Of a DNA stretch of 64,000 nt, positions 13,962-23,263 are shown in pieces. Position 1 is the stretch's first letter, and each line of letters opens with the position of its first letter. Under the pieces are notes generated by a model that did no database searches, was not told the origin of the DNA, and saw only the letters and a list, made by a program, of their open reading frames with translations. Origin of the DNA: UBA965 sp040396955 (GTDB lineage Bacteria > Chloroflexota > Chloroflexia > Chloroflexales > Roseiflexaceae); assembly GCA_040396955.1 (NCBI GenBank), contig JBBAWX010000016.1:1-64000 (forward strand), written 5' to 3'. A program made the translations under genes and the position numbers.

Positions 13962-15224
13962 GTGCAAGCAAAGCAGACTACACCGCGTTCGCCCATGATA
14001 TTTATCTTTTTGACAGTATTTATCGACCTTTTGGGAATCGGCATTGTGATACCCGTACTGCCGTTTTATGTGAAAATTCTCGAAGGGAGTGGCGAGGCCT
14101 GGTTTAGCGTGAATCGTGCCGTAATCGTCGGTCTATTGTCGGCCGTCTACGCATTGATGCAGTTTCTCTGTGCCCCATGGCTGGGGAGTTTGTCAGATCG
14201 CTATGGGCGACGTCCCATTTTGCTGGTGAGCCTTGCAGGTACGGGAGTCGGGTATCTGCTCTTTGGCGCATCCGAGTACTTGTTGGTACTGAGTCCATGG
14301 TTGATGCTGGGGGCGTTGTTTGTCTCACGCATTCTTGATGGTGTGACTGGTGCCAACATTTCGACGGCACAAGCCTACATTGCCGATATCACCACGCCCG
14401 AGAATCGTGCCCGCGGGCTGGGCATGATTGGAGCCGCCTTTGGTCTCGGATTCATGCTTGGGCCGGCACTCGGGGGAATCCTGAGTACATACGGACTCGC
14501 AGTGCCAGTGTACGTGGCAGCCGCATTATCGTTCGCCAATGTCGTATTCGGGTATGTGGTGCTGCCAGAGTCATTACCAGCAGAGCAACGTGCCCCCAAG
14601 GTCCATGGGATCAACCCCATCACCAGAGTCCAACAGGTGCTCGCCCAGAGCGAGATACGGCCATTGTTGATTGGCATCGTGCTGTTGAATCTCGCCTTTG
14701 CTGGCATGCAGAGTAATTTTGCGGTGTACAGTGATCGACGCTACAGCATGACGGCGTACGACAATGCGTGGATATTTGCCACCGTCGGGTTGGTGGCTGT
14801 AATCGTACAGGGGTTTTTACTGCGCATGTTGGTGCCTCGGTTTGGTGAAGCGCGCTTGGCCATGATCGGTATGGTGGTCATGGCGGTCGGATTTGAGGGG
14901 TTGGCCGTAGCGCCAACCGCGCTCTGGCTCTACCCGGCCATCGTCTTGTTGGCCATTGGCAGTGGCATGGCGACGCCCTCGTTGACGAGTCTGGTGTCAC
15001 GGCGCGTGCCGGCGCAGGCTCAAGGAGTGACGTTGGGTGGAAGCCAAGCGTTGGTGTCGCTGACGACGGTGGTGGCACCGTTGCTGGCCGGTGTGCTCTC
15101 CGACAAGGTGCATCATACGGCTCCCTATCACGTAGGTGGGGCCTTGGTGGCGAGTGCTGCCGCCGTGATTATCATGGTGCTCTGGCAACGTATGCCGCTA
15201 CGTGAGATGTCCCCCGCAGAATAG
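13962..15224 (+). CDS. MFS transporter, TetA-like drug efflux family
   Basis: A 420-aa major facilitator with twelve predicted membrane helices. Loop 2-3 carries the family motif A (GSLSDRYGRRPILLVSL), and motif C-like GxxxGPxxGG (GFMLGPALGG) lies in helix 5, as in TetA and other drug:proton antiporters of the 12-TM group. It would export small molecules in exchange for protons; substrate unknown. The GTG at 13962 has AAAGG 11 nt upstream; an ATG at 13995 (MIFIFLTVF) is an alternative. It stands alone between infC (divergent) and a sugar kinase gene. Confidence 0.88.
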   Translation: MQAKQTTPRSPMIFIFLTVFIDLLGIGIVIPVLPFYVKILEGSGEAWFSVNRAVIVGLLSAVYALMQFLCAPWLGSLSDRYGRRPILLVSLAGTGVGYLLFGASEYLLVLSPWLMLGALFVSRILDGVTGANISTAQAYIADITTPENRARGLGMIGAAFGLGFMLGPALGGILSTYGLAVPVYVAAALSFANVVFGYVVLPESLPAEQRAPKVHGINPITRVQQVLAQSEIRPLLIGIVLLNLAFAGMQSNFAVYSDRRYSMTAYDNAWIFATVGLVAVIVQGFLLRMLVPRFGEARLAMIGMVVMAVGFEGLAVAPTALWLYPAIVLLAIGSGMATPSLTSLVSRRVPAQAQGVTLGGSQALVSLTTVVAPLLAGVLSDKVHHTAPYHVGGALVASAAAVIIMVLWQRMPLREMSPAE

Positions 15225-15265
15225 TCGGGCATCTGGTAGGGTACAATGCGTGCAGATGAAAGAGC

Positions 15266-15289
15266 GAGCTACGCCGCGAGGCGTGGCTC
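15266..15289 (+). terminator. Hairpin between MFS gene and sugar kinase
   Basis: A 10-bp stem (15266-15275 with 15280-15289) with a GCGA tetraloop and one G:U pair. It may end the MFS transcript or sit in the leader of the kinase gene; a second small hairpin (GTCGT/ACGAC) follows it. Confidence 0.4.
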
Positions 15290-15328
15290 GGTCGTACCCA
15301 CGACAACGACACAGGAAGTGACGAATTC

Positions 15329-16303
15329 ATGCAGATACGCGCAGGGGCCTTGGTGGCGGTCGGTGATCTGGTCTGGGATGTGTTGATGCAGACTGACAGC
15401 GCACTGCTCCGTGGTGGAGATACAACCGGTAAAATTCAGTTGGCACCTGGAGGATCGGCAGCCAACGTCGCGGCGTGGTGGGCCCGTGTCGGCAGTGAGG
15501 CGGCGTTTGTCGGCAGTGTGGGTGGCGACGTATTCGGTGATTTAATCGTGGCCGATTTACGCCGCGAAGGGGTGACCAGCGCGGTCACCCAGATTCCCGG
15601 CGCTGATACGGGCATCATCGTGTCGATTGTCGAACAAGACGGGCAACGGAGCATGATTACCAACCAAGGTGCCGATTTCCAACTGTTGCCCACCCATCTT
15701 CCTGCCGCACTCCTTGGGAGTGCCGGTCACGTGCATATTACCGGATGGTCGTTGTTTTCTGATCCGCCACGCAGTGCGGCGGTGCAGGCGGCGCGCCTTG
15801 CCAAAGAAGCAGGAGCGAGTGTGTCACTTGACCCGGCGTCGTTTCAGATGATTCGTCATCTGCGCCCGCAGGGAATTGTTGAATTGTTGACGGAGATGTC
15901 GGTCGATGTACTGTTTCCCAACCGCGACGAAGCCGAAGAGTTGACAGGCACGACCGATCCGGTTGCCATGGCACACCGCCTACGCGAGTTGTTCGGATGC
16001 ACCATCGTCGCGCTCAAGCTCGACAAAGATGGGTGTTATGTGCTCAGTGATACGCAGGCGGCCTACGTACCCGCTCGGGCGGTAACGGCTGTTGATAGCA
16101 CGGGAGCTGGGGATGCCTTTGATGCCGGATTTTTGGCGGCATATCAGCATAGCCACGACGTCATTGAGGCAGCTCAGTACGCTAATCGCCTGGCAAGCTG
16201 GGTGGTTGAGCGGGTCGGCGCCCGCCCAGCTGTAAACGCCGATTGGTACCGGCTCATGAATATAACACCCCCTGCTACGCCGGAGCGTACAGAGGGAGCA
16301 TAA
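15329..16303 (+). CDS. PfkB-family carbohydrate kinase
   Basis: A 324-aa ribokinase-fold kinase that phosphorylates a sugar or nucleoside with ATP. Both PfkB signatures are visible: the N-terminal GGSAANVAAWWARVG and the C-terminal DSTGAGDAFDAGFLAAY, whose Asp is the catalytic base and whose GAGD forms the anion hole. The substrate cannot be assigned; ribokinase- or adenosine-kinase-like specificities fit. AGGAAG lies 11 nt before the ATG. The gene is single and converges on the sigma factor gene. Confidence 0.9.
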   Translation: MQIRAGALVAVGDLVWDVLMQTDSALLRGGDTTGKIQLAPGGSAANVAAWWARVGSEAAFVGSVGGDVFGDLIVADLRREGVTSAVTQIPGADTGIIVSIVEQDGQRSMITNQGADFQLLPTHLPAALLGSAGHVHITGWSLFSDPPRSAAVQAARLAKEAGASVSLDPASFQMIRHLRPQGIVELLTEMSVDVLFPNRDEAEELTGTTDPVAMAHRLRELFGCTIVALKLDKDGCYVLSDTQAAYVPARAVTAVDSTGAGDAFDAGFLAAYQHSHDVIEAAQYANRLASWVVERVGARPAVNADWYRLMNITPPATPERTEGA

Positions 16304-16330
16304 CCGCACAGATGATTCGGCAGAGGGTGA

Positions 16331-16975
16331 CTATTCGCCAGCGTTGAGACCACTCGGGGCGAGTAATGAGCCAAGCTTCTGCAGGCCAAGTCGCACACGG
16401 GTCTTGATGGTGCCCAGTGGCCGATCGAGTTGGTCGGCGATTTCTTGGTGAGACAGCCCACCAAAATAGGCGAGCTCAATGGCCTCGCGTTGGGCTGTGG
16501 GCAAGCTTGCAAGTGCATCGACAATCACACGTCGCTGTTCGCTGGCCCAGGCCGCCGCAGGCACATCAACGTGCTCGTCGACGAGCTGTGGGATGATGGG
16601 GTGGTCTTCGTTGTCGTACACCGGATTGGGACGGGTGCGCATACGGCGCATCTCGTCAATGCACAAATTGTGCGCAATCCCGAAAATCCATTGAGCAACA
16701 CGCCCGCGCTCGCGCTCGAAACTCGAACTGCGCCGCCAAACCCGCCAAAATACCTCTTGGACGATTTCTTCACTCTGCTCGCGATGCTTGAGAATGCGAA
16801 ATGCCATGCGGTAAACTACGGCCGCATAACGGTCATATAACACTTCTAATGCTCGACTGTCGCCGTTTGCAACGGCGCTAATCAAGAGTTGATCGTCGGC
16901 ATCGGTAGCTGATACGGTAGTAGTAGGTGGTGTCGTGCCGTGCTCAATTTGGTTGGCTGTTTGTTGCAACGTCAT
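16331..16975 (-). CDS. ECF-type RNA polymerase sigma factor
   Basis: A 214-aa sigma-70 family factor of the ECF group. Sigma-2 spans about 45-115 (LYDRYAAVVYRMAFRI, EEIVQEVFWRVWR, IFGIAHNLCIDEMRR). Sigma-4 with its helix-turn-helix spans about 155-205 (LPTAQREAIELAYFGGLSHQEIADQLDRPLGTIKTR-type sequence). The ATG at 16975 has GGAGGG 7 nt upstream and lies about 30 nt after the predicted transcription start; in-frame ATGs further upstream fall before that start. No anti-sigma gene is adjacent, so control may be at another locus. It resembles SigK/ECF19-like factors. Confidence 0.9.
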   Translation of the reverse strand: MTLQQTANQIEHGTTPPTTTVSATDADDQLLISAVANGDSRALEVLYDRYAAVVYRMAFRILKHREQSEEIVQEVFWRVWRRSSSFERERGRVAQWIFGIAHNLCIDEMRRMRTRPNPVYDNEDHPIIPQLVDEHVDVPAAAWASEQRRVIVDALASLPTAQREAIELAYFGGLSHQEIADQLDRPLGTIKTRVRLGLQKLGSLLAPSGLNAGE

Positions 16976-17012
16976 GGTGACGCCCTCCTCAGTGCCGACC
17001 TGCACTCCTCTT

Positions 17013-17041
17013 AGTATAGCCGCTTTTCTGTGCCGTGTCAA
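17013..17041 (-). promoter_or_regulatory. Promoter of ECF sigma factor gene
   Basis: TTGACA (17036-17041), 17-bp spacer, TATACT (17013-17018): nearly consensus for the housekeeping sigma factor. It implies constitutive transcription of the ECF gene rather than autoregulation by an ECF-type promoter, and it fixes the translation start downstream. Confidence 0.82.
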
Positions 17042-17161
17042 TACTTTGTCCACCATTTGCAAATACTCACTTTCTCCTATGTAAAAGCTATACACGGGGC
17101 AAATTCTTGATTTTTCTGCGTAAAATCCAGTTTTTTGGGGTGTGCAATCAAGTAGCCACCG

Positions 17162-17229
17162 TGCACAGGTTTGGACAAACCTGTGCATGCGCTACAAGCG
17201 CATCATCGCCTCGCTATTGAGCGAGGCGA
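17162..17229 (-). terminator. Three tandem hairpins after dnaE
   Basis: Three perfect stem-loops follow each other within 68 bp: 17206-17229 (10-bp stem, 4-nt loop), 17187-17203 (7 bp, 3-nt loop) and 17162-17187 (11 bp, 4-nt loop). In dnaE's direction they begin 40 bp past its stop codon. They probably end or stabilise the dnaE transcript; a small structured RNA is an alternative. Confidence 0.65.
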
Positions 17230-17268
17230 CGGTGTGGCTGGGGATGTGGGTGTCGATGTGGGCTGAAA

Positions 17269-20200
17269 TCAGGCAGATTCAAGCACCACGGCTTCAGCAC
17301 CGATGGTGGATTTGAGGGTGTCGGTAAGGGTGAGGGGGTCGCGCAGGGTGCCACGCATCTGGAGCACGACCTCGCGCTGTTGCACTGGCAGGTGGATCAT
17401 CATGACCGCATCACCGTCGATGCTCGTGCGATAGTGCTCGGTGACCGCATAGATTTCGTGCATTAACTGCACGGCGCTCTCGTGGTCATCAAAGATGGGA
17501 AAGTAGATGTGGAGCACATGGCTGGGGCCATGGGTGTCATGGCTCGCACTCGTAGGAGCCGGTGCGGGGGGCGTGGCCCCGACCTTGGATTGTTGGGAGG
17601 TGCGTTGTGGTGTTTTGATGATATCGTTCCGCGAGGCAGGTGCTGGAGTTGCAGCGGCTTTGGGCGCGGGCTGGGCCGTCGTAGCAGGTGGGGGAGGTGC
17701 CGGTTGCACCGGTGTCGCCGTATGGGGTGGTAGCGCCGCTGGTGGCGTGTCGTGCATGGAATCGGTCATAGGTACCTCATCAATGTCGGGAATGGGTCCT
17801 TCGGCAGAAGCAATCGGGGTGTCGCGCAGTTTGAGCGACTCCACTTTGTCGATGATAATCTGGAAGCCCTCGTTGCGACGGTCGAGTTTGCCGATGATGC
17901 GTACGATGGCGTCAGCGTGGAGGAGTGCTTGGGACTTCTCGTAGACCTTGGGGAAGGCGACGCATTCGATGGTGCCATCCGTGTCTTCGAAGGTGCCCAC
18001 AAACATGGTATCGCCTTTTTTCGTGTTGACCGTCTTGGTGTTGGTCAACATGCCGGCAAACGAGAGTGGCTGACCGACGAGTTCGTCGTTGATGGTGCTT
18101 AACAGCGTGATATCACTTAGGTCTGCATCGCGGAGTGCTTGGACGACGGGATGGTCGGAGATATAGGTACCGAGGAGCTCTTTTTCCCAGGTCAGCAACT
18201 CGCGTTTTTGTTCGCGGGTTTCGTTGATAATCGGGAACGACACGTTGATGCTCTGGGTTGGGCCACTATCGTTTTGTGTGCCAAACAAATCAAACAAACT
18301 TGATTGGCCACTTGCACGGGCTTTTTGGGCACGTTGCCCCGCCTCAAGTACTTGGTCGAGCACGGCTAGTTTTTGTAGGCGACTGCCCGCCAGAGAATCC
18401 AACGCTCCCGCTTTAATCAGACTTTCTACCACACGCTTGTTGATGGCGTGATGGTCGACACGGTCACAAAAATCTTCGAAGGTACGGAAGGGTTGATCAC
18501 CGCGTGCCGCAATGATCGCCTCAACCGGACCCTCGCCGACGTTCTTGATGGCGGCGAGCCCGAAGCGGATGCCACTGGCGTATTTAATGGCGCCGCTAAT
18601 GACACTTTCGTCGAGGGCTTCGATGCGGAAATCAGCGGTGCTGGTGTTGATGTCAGCTTTGAGCACTGGCACCCCGAGTTTGGCACATTCGTTGACCGCC
18701 TTGGCGACATCTTCGATTTGCCCACCTGCTCCGCGGAGCACGGCGGCCATGTACTGCGTCGGGTAGTTGTTTTTGAGGTAGGCAGTCTGGTACGACAATA
18801 ACCCGTACAGAGTGGCGTGGGGGCGGTTGAACGAATAGCCCGCAAAGGGTTGAATCAAATCCCACAGTGTGTCGGCTTGGCCTTGGGTGAGACCGTTTTT
18901 GAGACACCCTTCCTTGAAGCGTGGCTCTTCGGCTGCCATCAGATCTTTTTGTTTTTTTCCGATGGCCTTGAGTACGATATAGGCTTGACCAAGGGTGTAG
19001 CCGGCGATAATCTGGAGCAATTGCATGATTTGCTCTTGATAGACGATCACGCCATAGGTGTCTTCGAGGATGGGTTTTAAAATCGGATGCAGATACTTGA
19101 TACCCTTGGGGTTGTTTTTGTTCTGAATGTAGACCGGGATTTGTTCGAGCGGGCCGGGTCGATAGAGCGCCACCATGGCATAGATATCTTGGACGCGGGT
19201 TGGCTTCAATTCTTTGAGGTAGCGCACCATCCCCGCAGATTCCAACTGGAAGACGTTGACCGTGTTGCCTTGGCTGAGGGCTGCAAATGTCTGTGCGTCA
19301 TCGAGTGGGATATCACCGAGCTCCATGACTTGCCCGGTGGTTTCGTTGATGTAGCGCAAGGTGTCGGCGACCACCGAAAGGTTGGTCAAACCGAGAATAT
19401 CCATTTTGAGGAGGCCAATTTTGGCCAACGTGGGGCCTTCATAGGCCGCCATCAGGGCGTTTTCGTCTTTGGTGGTGCGCTGGAGCGGCACCACGTTGTC
19501 GAGAGGATGCCGACTGACGACCACACCACAGGCGTGCGTGCCCACATTCCGCATGCGTCCCTCGACTTTTTTGGCCCAGTCGATAATTTGTTGTATTTCA
19601 CCACTCGAGTCGTACAACTGGCGAAACTCGGGCGCCTTCTCGAGCGCATCCTTGAGTGTAATGTTGGGGTTGGCCGGAATGAGTTTGGCGATGCGGTCGA
19701 CCTCACTCAACGGGATGTCGAGGGCACGGCCGACATCGCGGATGGCGGCTTTGGCACCGAGTGTGCCATAGGTGATAATTTGAGCGGTGTTTTCACGACC
19801 GTATTTGCTCGCAATGTAGTCGAGGATTTCACTGCGCCGACTATCGGCAAAGTCGACGTCGATGTCGGGCATCTCAAGCCGTTCAGGGCTCAAAAATCGC
19901 TCGAACAGCAGCTTGTTGGCCACAGGGTCGACGTCGGTGATGCCAAGGCAGTACAAGACCAACGAGGCCCCCGCCGAGCCACGGGGCAAACAGGGGATGC
20001 CGTTGCGCCGCGCATAGGCCACGTAGTCCCATACGATGAGCATGTAATCGGGGAAGCCGGTCTGGTTGATGACGTCGAGCTCGTAGTTGAGGCGCTCCGG
20101 GTAGCCGAGCGGCGGTGCGCCGGCAAATCGCCGCATCAGACCTTCTTCGCAGACAAGACGCAGATAGGAGGCAGCATCATGCCCTGCGGGAATATCGAAC

Positions 20201-21090
20201 GCTGGGAGCTCGACGCGCCCGAAATCAAGGCTGAGGTTGACCATGTCGGCAATGCGACGGGTGTTATCGATGGGCGCCGTGCCATACTGCTTCATGCGCT
20301 TCCAGATGTCGTCGGCAGACATGATGTGATAGCTGTCGTCCATGTCGTATTTTTTGGTGCAGAGCTCGTTGAGTGTCATGTTGAAGCCCATCGCCATGAC
20401 CATGCGATGCGCATCGAGATCTTCGGCACGAATGAAGTGACTATCACAGGTGGCAACAAGTGGGATGCCCAGCTCCTTGCCGATTTTGACCAGTTCGTCG
20501 TTGATTTCACCCAGCTCCGGCGTGTTGTCGTGGTGCTGGAGCTCGAGATAGTAACGGTCGGGTCCCAATAAATCACGGAACCATGCCGCCGTTTCACGGG
20601 CCTTGTCGGGCTGGCGGGCCTGAATGTGTTGTGCTACCTCGCCGGCGATACAGGCCGAGGTGACGACCAAGCCTTCGTGGTGTTGCTCAAGTAATTCACG
20701 GTCGATGCGCGGCCGCGCAAAAATCCCCTTGCTTCCCATCCCCTCGAGGTGCGCTTTGGTTGTCAACTTCACCAGGTTGCGGTAGCCAGTCTGGTTGAGC
20801 GCCAACATCAACAAATGGTGATAGTTGCGCCCGCCCCGTTGCACTGGATCGTGACGCTGACCAGGTGCCATGTACGCTTCTAGTCCGATAATTGGCTTGA
20901 CTTTGGCCTTTTTGGCAGCATTGTAAAAGTCGATGGCACCGTACATCACACCGTGGTCGGTGACCGCAATACTGTCCATGTTGAGCTCGGCAGCCCGTTG
21001 TACGATGCCGTTGACCGTGGCATACCCGTCGAGCAGACTGTATTCGGAGTGTACGTGGAGGTGTACAAAATCATTCATCGGGTGCACCAT
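17269..21090 (-). CDS. dnaE: DNA polymerase III alpha subunit
   Basis: A 1273-aa replicative polymerase of the DnaE type. The N-terminal PHP domain (about 5-270) begins FVHLHVHSEYSLLDG. The polymerase core follows with the catalytic pair in PDIDVDFADSRR, then the helix-hairpin-helix region, an OB domain (about 980-1070) and a C-terminal part interrupted by a Pro/Ala-rich linker (about 1120-1190). It is slightly longer than E. coli DnaE (1160) because of this linker. It copies DNA as part of the holoenzyme. An ATG four codons downstream (MNDFVHLH) is an equally good start. Confidence 0.97.
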   Translation of the reverse strand: MVHPMNDFVHLHVHSEYSLLDGYATVNGIVQRAAELNMDSIAVTDHGVMYGAIDFYNAAKKAKVKPIIGLEAYMAPGQRHDPVQRGGRNYHHLLMLALNQTGYRNLVKLTTKAHLEGMGSKGIFARPRIDRELLEQHHEGLVVTSACIAGEVAQHIQARQPDKARETAAWFRDLLGPDRYYLELQHHDNTPELGEINDELVKIGKELGIPLVATCDSHFIRAEDLDAHRMVMAMGFNMTLNELCTKKYDMDDSYHIMSADDIWKRMKQYGTAPIDNTRRIADMVNLSLDFGRVELPAFDIPAGHDAASYLRLVCEEGLMRRFAGAPPLGYPERLNYELDVINQTGFPDYMLIVWDYVAYARRNGIPCLPRGSAGASLVLYCLGITDVDPVANKLLFERFLSPERLEMPDIDVDFADSRRSEILDYIASKYGRENTAQIITYGTLGAKAAIRDVGRALDIPLSEVDRIAKLIPANPNITLKDALEKAPEFRQLYDSSGEIQQIIDWAKKVEGRMRNVGTHACGVVVSRHPLDNVVPLQRTTKDENALMAAYEGPTLAKIGLLKMDILGLTNLSVVADTLRYINETTGQVMELGDIPLDDAQTFAALSQGNTVNVFQLESAGMVRYLKELKPTRVQDIYAMVALYRPGPLEQIPVYIQNKNNPKGIKYLHPILKPILEDTYGVIVYQEQIMQLLQIIAGYTLGQAYIVLKAIGKKQKDLMAAEEPRFKEGCLKNGLTQGQADTLWDLIQPFAGYSFNRPHATLYGLLSYQTAYLKNNYPTQYMAAVLRGAGGQIEDVAKAVNECAKLGVPVLKADINTSTADFRIEALDESVISGAIKYASGIRFGLAAIKNVGEGPVEAIIAARGDQPFRTFEDFCDRVDHHAINKRVVESLIKAGALDSLAGSRLQKLAVLDQVLEAGQRAQKARASGQSSLFDLFGTQNDSGPTQSINVSFPIINETREQKRELLTWEKELLGTYISDHPVVQALRDADLSDITLLSTINDELVGQPLSFAGMLTNTKTVNTKKGDTMFVGTFEDTDGTIECVAFPKVYEKSQALLHADAIVRIIGKLDRRNEGFQIIIDKVESLKLRDTPIASAEGPIPDIDEVPMTDSMHDTPPAALPPHTATPVQPAPPPPATTAQPAPKAAATPAPASRNDIIKTPQRTSQQSKVGATPPAPAPTSASHDTHGPSHVLHIYFPIFDDHESAVQLMHEIYAVTEHYRTSIDGDAVMMIHLPVQQREVVLQMRGTLRDPLTLTDTLKSTIGAEAVVLESA

Positions 21091-21149
21091 CTTGGTTTGA
21101 AAAGTAGGGACTTTTGTGACTTACTATAGTATATCATGGAGTATGTCCG

Positions 21150-21179
21150 TGTATACCCCAAATTGTCATCAAATTTCAA
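21150..21179 (-). promoter_or_regulatory. Candidate dnaE promoter
   Basis: TTGAAA (21174-21179), 18-bp spacer, TGTATA complement reading TATACA (21150-21155). Another -10-like TATACT/TATAGT cluster lies nearer dnaE (about 21125-21135). The exact start is uncertain. Confidence 0.4.
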
Positions 21180-21289
21180 TCTTTGCCGGATGATGAGGCC
21201 AGCAAAGATGGCAAATACATGATATTGCTATGTGTTGTAGTAATGTCTTGTCCATAATGGTTTCAGCATACGCGGGAGGAGGGGCACGC

Positions 21290-21775
21290 ATGTGTGGAGC
21301 GGTTCGTTTTGTGCTTGAGCAACCAGCGCCCGATCTCGTCGCGGTGGTTGCTGATGCTCCGCAGCTCGCCGAAGCGCGCTACTGGGGCGAACGGCCGGTA
21401 TTGCCGGTGCGTACCACCCAGGGGGGCTGGCAGTTGGTACCGTGGGGCAACCGCAACGAGTACGCAGACATCCCGGTAGGGGGGTGGGCGCAACGTGAAC
21501 GCCTGGCGCAGGGTGGATGGCAGCGATATGGTGTCACGGAGGTGGTGATCCCAGTATGTGCTGGGTACGAACAGGGGGTCTGGTTTGCCATTGATACCGG
21601 CATCCACGGCATCGTGGTGCGACATCACTCCGGGCCGCGAGTCTACATGGTCACCGAGGCGGCGAGCGCCGCATACCTAGAGCTGACACACCATCCGCGC
21701 CAACCGTGGTTGATTGCACAGACCGATTACCCGGTGCTACCCGGCAGTCGACAACAACTCGGGCTAGGGTTGTAG
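21290..21775 (+). CDS. Compact SRAP-like (YedK/HMCES-type) protein
   Basis: A 161-aa protein starting MCGAVRF. An invariant Cys2 after the initiator Met is the hallmark of SRAP proteins, which form a thiazolidine link to abasic sites in single-stranded DNA. Further weak parallels are LPVRTTQGGWQLVPWGNRN, resembling the SRAP W-G-x-x-P-x-W region; GWAQRERL, resembling NARxE; and VTEVVIPVCAGYEQGVWF, resembling RCLIPADGFYEW. It is shorter than usual (about 210-230 aa), and the C-terminal His region is not evident. GGAGGAGG sits 8 nt before the ATG. It overlaps the converging kinase gene by 12 bp. The assignment is by motif only. Confidence 0.5.
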   Translation: MCGAVRFVLEQPAPDLVAVVADAPQLAEARYWGERPVLPVRTTQGGWQLVPWGNRNEYADIPVGGWAQRERLAQGGWQRYGVTEVVIPVCAGYEQGVWFAIDTGIHGIVVRHHSGPRVYMVTEAASAAYLELTHHPRQPWLIAQTDYPVLPGSRQQLGLGL

Positions 21776-23251
21776 CTGAATTTCGGCCTGCATCCACGCC
21801 GTATATACGGCACTGCCATCTGGGTGTTGGCTGATGATGCGTGGCGGCTGAGCCAAAAATTGCGGTGGTTTGGTGTACTGCCACCGGCTGGTGATTTGCT
21901 TGGCCACATGGCTGGTAAACGCCATTTGGAAGACCTGATTGAGATCTTGATCGGCGGTCACCGTCAGCGTAAATTCGTGACGAATCGTGCGGTAGTCGTT
22001 GCCGGTCACACTGAGGTAGTACGTATAGCTCTGCTGTGCCAGTTGTTGCCAGAGCTCTGGTTGGCGTTGCGACGACCAGACGAGTGCGGCGCAGATGAGT
22101 GCGCTCACAACAACGATTACCGCTTGGTGGGTCGTGCGTGGGGCGGGCACGTGCGCCGGCGTTGCTACGGGAGTGGACGCGGAAGGCATAGCCGTGCTGG
22201 GTGTGGCACCATTTGGTGTGTGCCAGGTCAGCTCGCGTGTAGGGTCAAGGTTTTGCTCATTGAGAATGACTTGCGTTTCGTAGTCGATTTCGATGGGTGG
22301 GGGCGGCGTGCTTATCATTGGGCGTGTGGGGATGGGAGTGGTGTCGTTGGTGAGGCGTAAGACGGTGGTTTCTTCGCCGAGCATGACCGCCCTAATTGCA
22401 TTGCGCATCGCCAAAATCGACTCAAAGCGTTGCTCAATATCGCTTTGTAGTGCGCGATGAACAATGGCTGCCGTCAGCGGCGATATTTCGGGTGCCAATT
22501 CGGTCAACGCCGGGAAGAGGAACGGCTTTTGTCCGCGTGGGTCACGCCCACTCAGCAGGTGATGCATGGTAGCACCGAGCGCATATTGATCGGAGGCAGG
22601 GGTCACATCGCCACGGTACTGCTCGGGGGGCGCATAGCCGGGGGTGCCCATAATATTGCCCCGCTGGCTGTTGGTAAATCGTGCGATGCCGAAGTCAATC
22701 ATGGTGACGAGACCATCCGCATCAAGCATGATGTTGGAGGGTTTGACATCGCGGAAAATCACCGGTGCTGGTTGTGTGTGCAAGTAGTGCAAAATATCGC
22801 ACACTTGATTGACAATTGACAGCACAGTGCGTTCGGGGAGTTTGCCCCGCTGGCGCAGGATGTCTTCGAGGTCGTTGCCGCGCACGAGGTCCATCACCAG
22901 ATAGACGCGCCCATCTTTGATGAGACTGTGATAAAAACGCGGAATGCCGGGATGCGCGAGTGTGGCGAGGAGCCGTGCCTCAATGGCACAACGTTGAAAT
23001 GCCTCGCTTGCCCGCTCAGGGTCAAGCGGCAGGACAATTTCTTTGACCGCATACGAACGCGGATGCACGTCGTCGACCGCCTCGAAGATGACTGCCTGCC
23101 CACCCGTCTTGATAATACGTACCAGCGAATACTTGACATCGCCCTCCACAAAGATCAGCTCACGCCCACAAAACCGGCACAGCACTGCGCGGCGCGGGTT
23201 GATACGCCGGCAATGAGGGCACAAGCTGTCAGGTCGCGAAGTTGCTGTCAT
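21764..23251 (-). CDS. Membrane Ser/Thr protein kinase with N-terminal zinc ribbon
   Basis: A 495-aa Hanks-type kinase. A zinc ribbon comes first (C11-x2-C14, C25-x2-C28). The kinase domain (about 40-290) has a Gly-rich loop (IIKTGGQAVIFEAV), the VAIK-type Lys (YAVKEIVL), catalytic loop FRDVKPSNIML, DFGIARF and the APE region (GTPGYAPPEQY). The HRD His is Phe. A Pro/Thr-rich linker leads to one membrane helix (about 375-395) and an external domain of about 100 residues, possibly a sensor. It phosphorylates unknown proteins. It lies 12 bp downstream of the RlmD-like gene. Confidence 0.9.
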   Translation of the reverse strand: MTATSRPDSLCPHCRRINPRRAVLCRFCGRELIFVEGDVKYSLVRIIKTGGQAVIFEAVDDVHPRSYAVKEIVLPLDPERASEAFQRCAIEARLLATLAHPGIPRFYHSLIKDGRVYLVMDLVRGNDLEDILRQRGKLPERTVLSIVNQVCDILHYLHTQPAPVIFRDVKPSNIMLDADGLVTMIDFGIARFTNSQRGNIMGTPGYAPPEQYRGDVTPASDQYALGATMHHLLSGRDPRGQKPFLFPALTELAPEISPLTAAIVHRALQSDIEQRFESILAMRNAIRAVMLGEETTVLRLTNDTTPIPTRPMISTPPPPIEIDYETQVILNEQNLDPTRELTWHTPNGATPSTAMPSASTPVATPAHVPAPRTTHQAVIVVVSALICAALVWSSQRQPELWQQLAQQSYTYYLSVTGNDYRTIRHEFTLTVTADQDLNQVFQMAFTSHVAKQITSRWQYTKPPQFLAQPPRIISQHPDGSAVYTAWMQAEIQLQP

Positions 23252-23263
23252 GTGTTTTGGTGA

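Noticed and set aside
19087..20571. Long open frame (494 codons) on the plus strand inside dnaE
   Set aside because: It is antisense to a highly conserved polymerase region and arises from dnaE codon bias; no protein family features.
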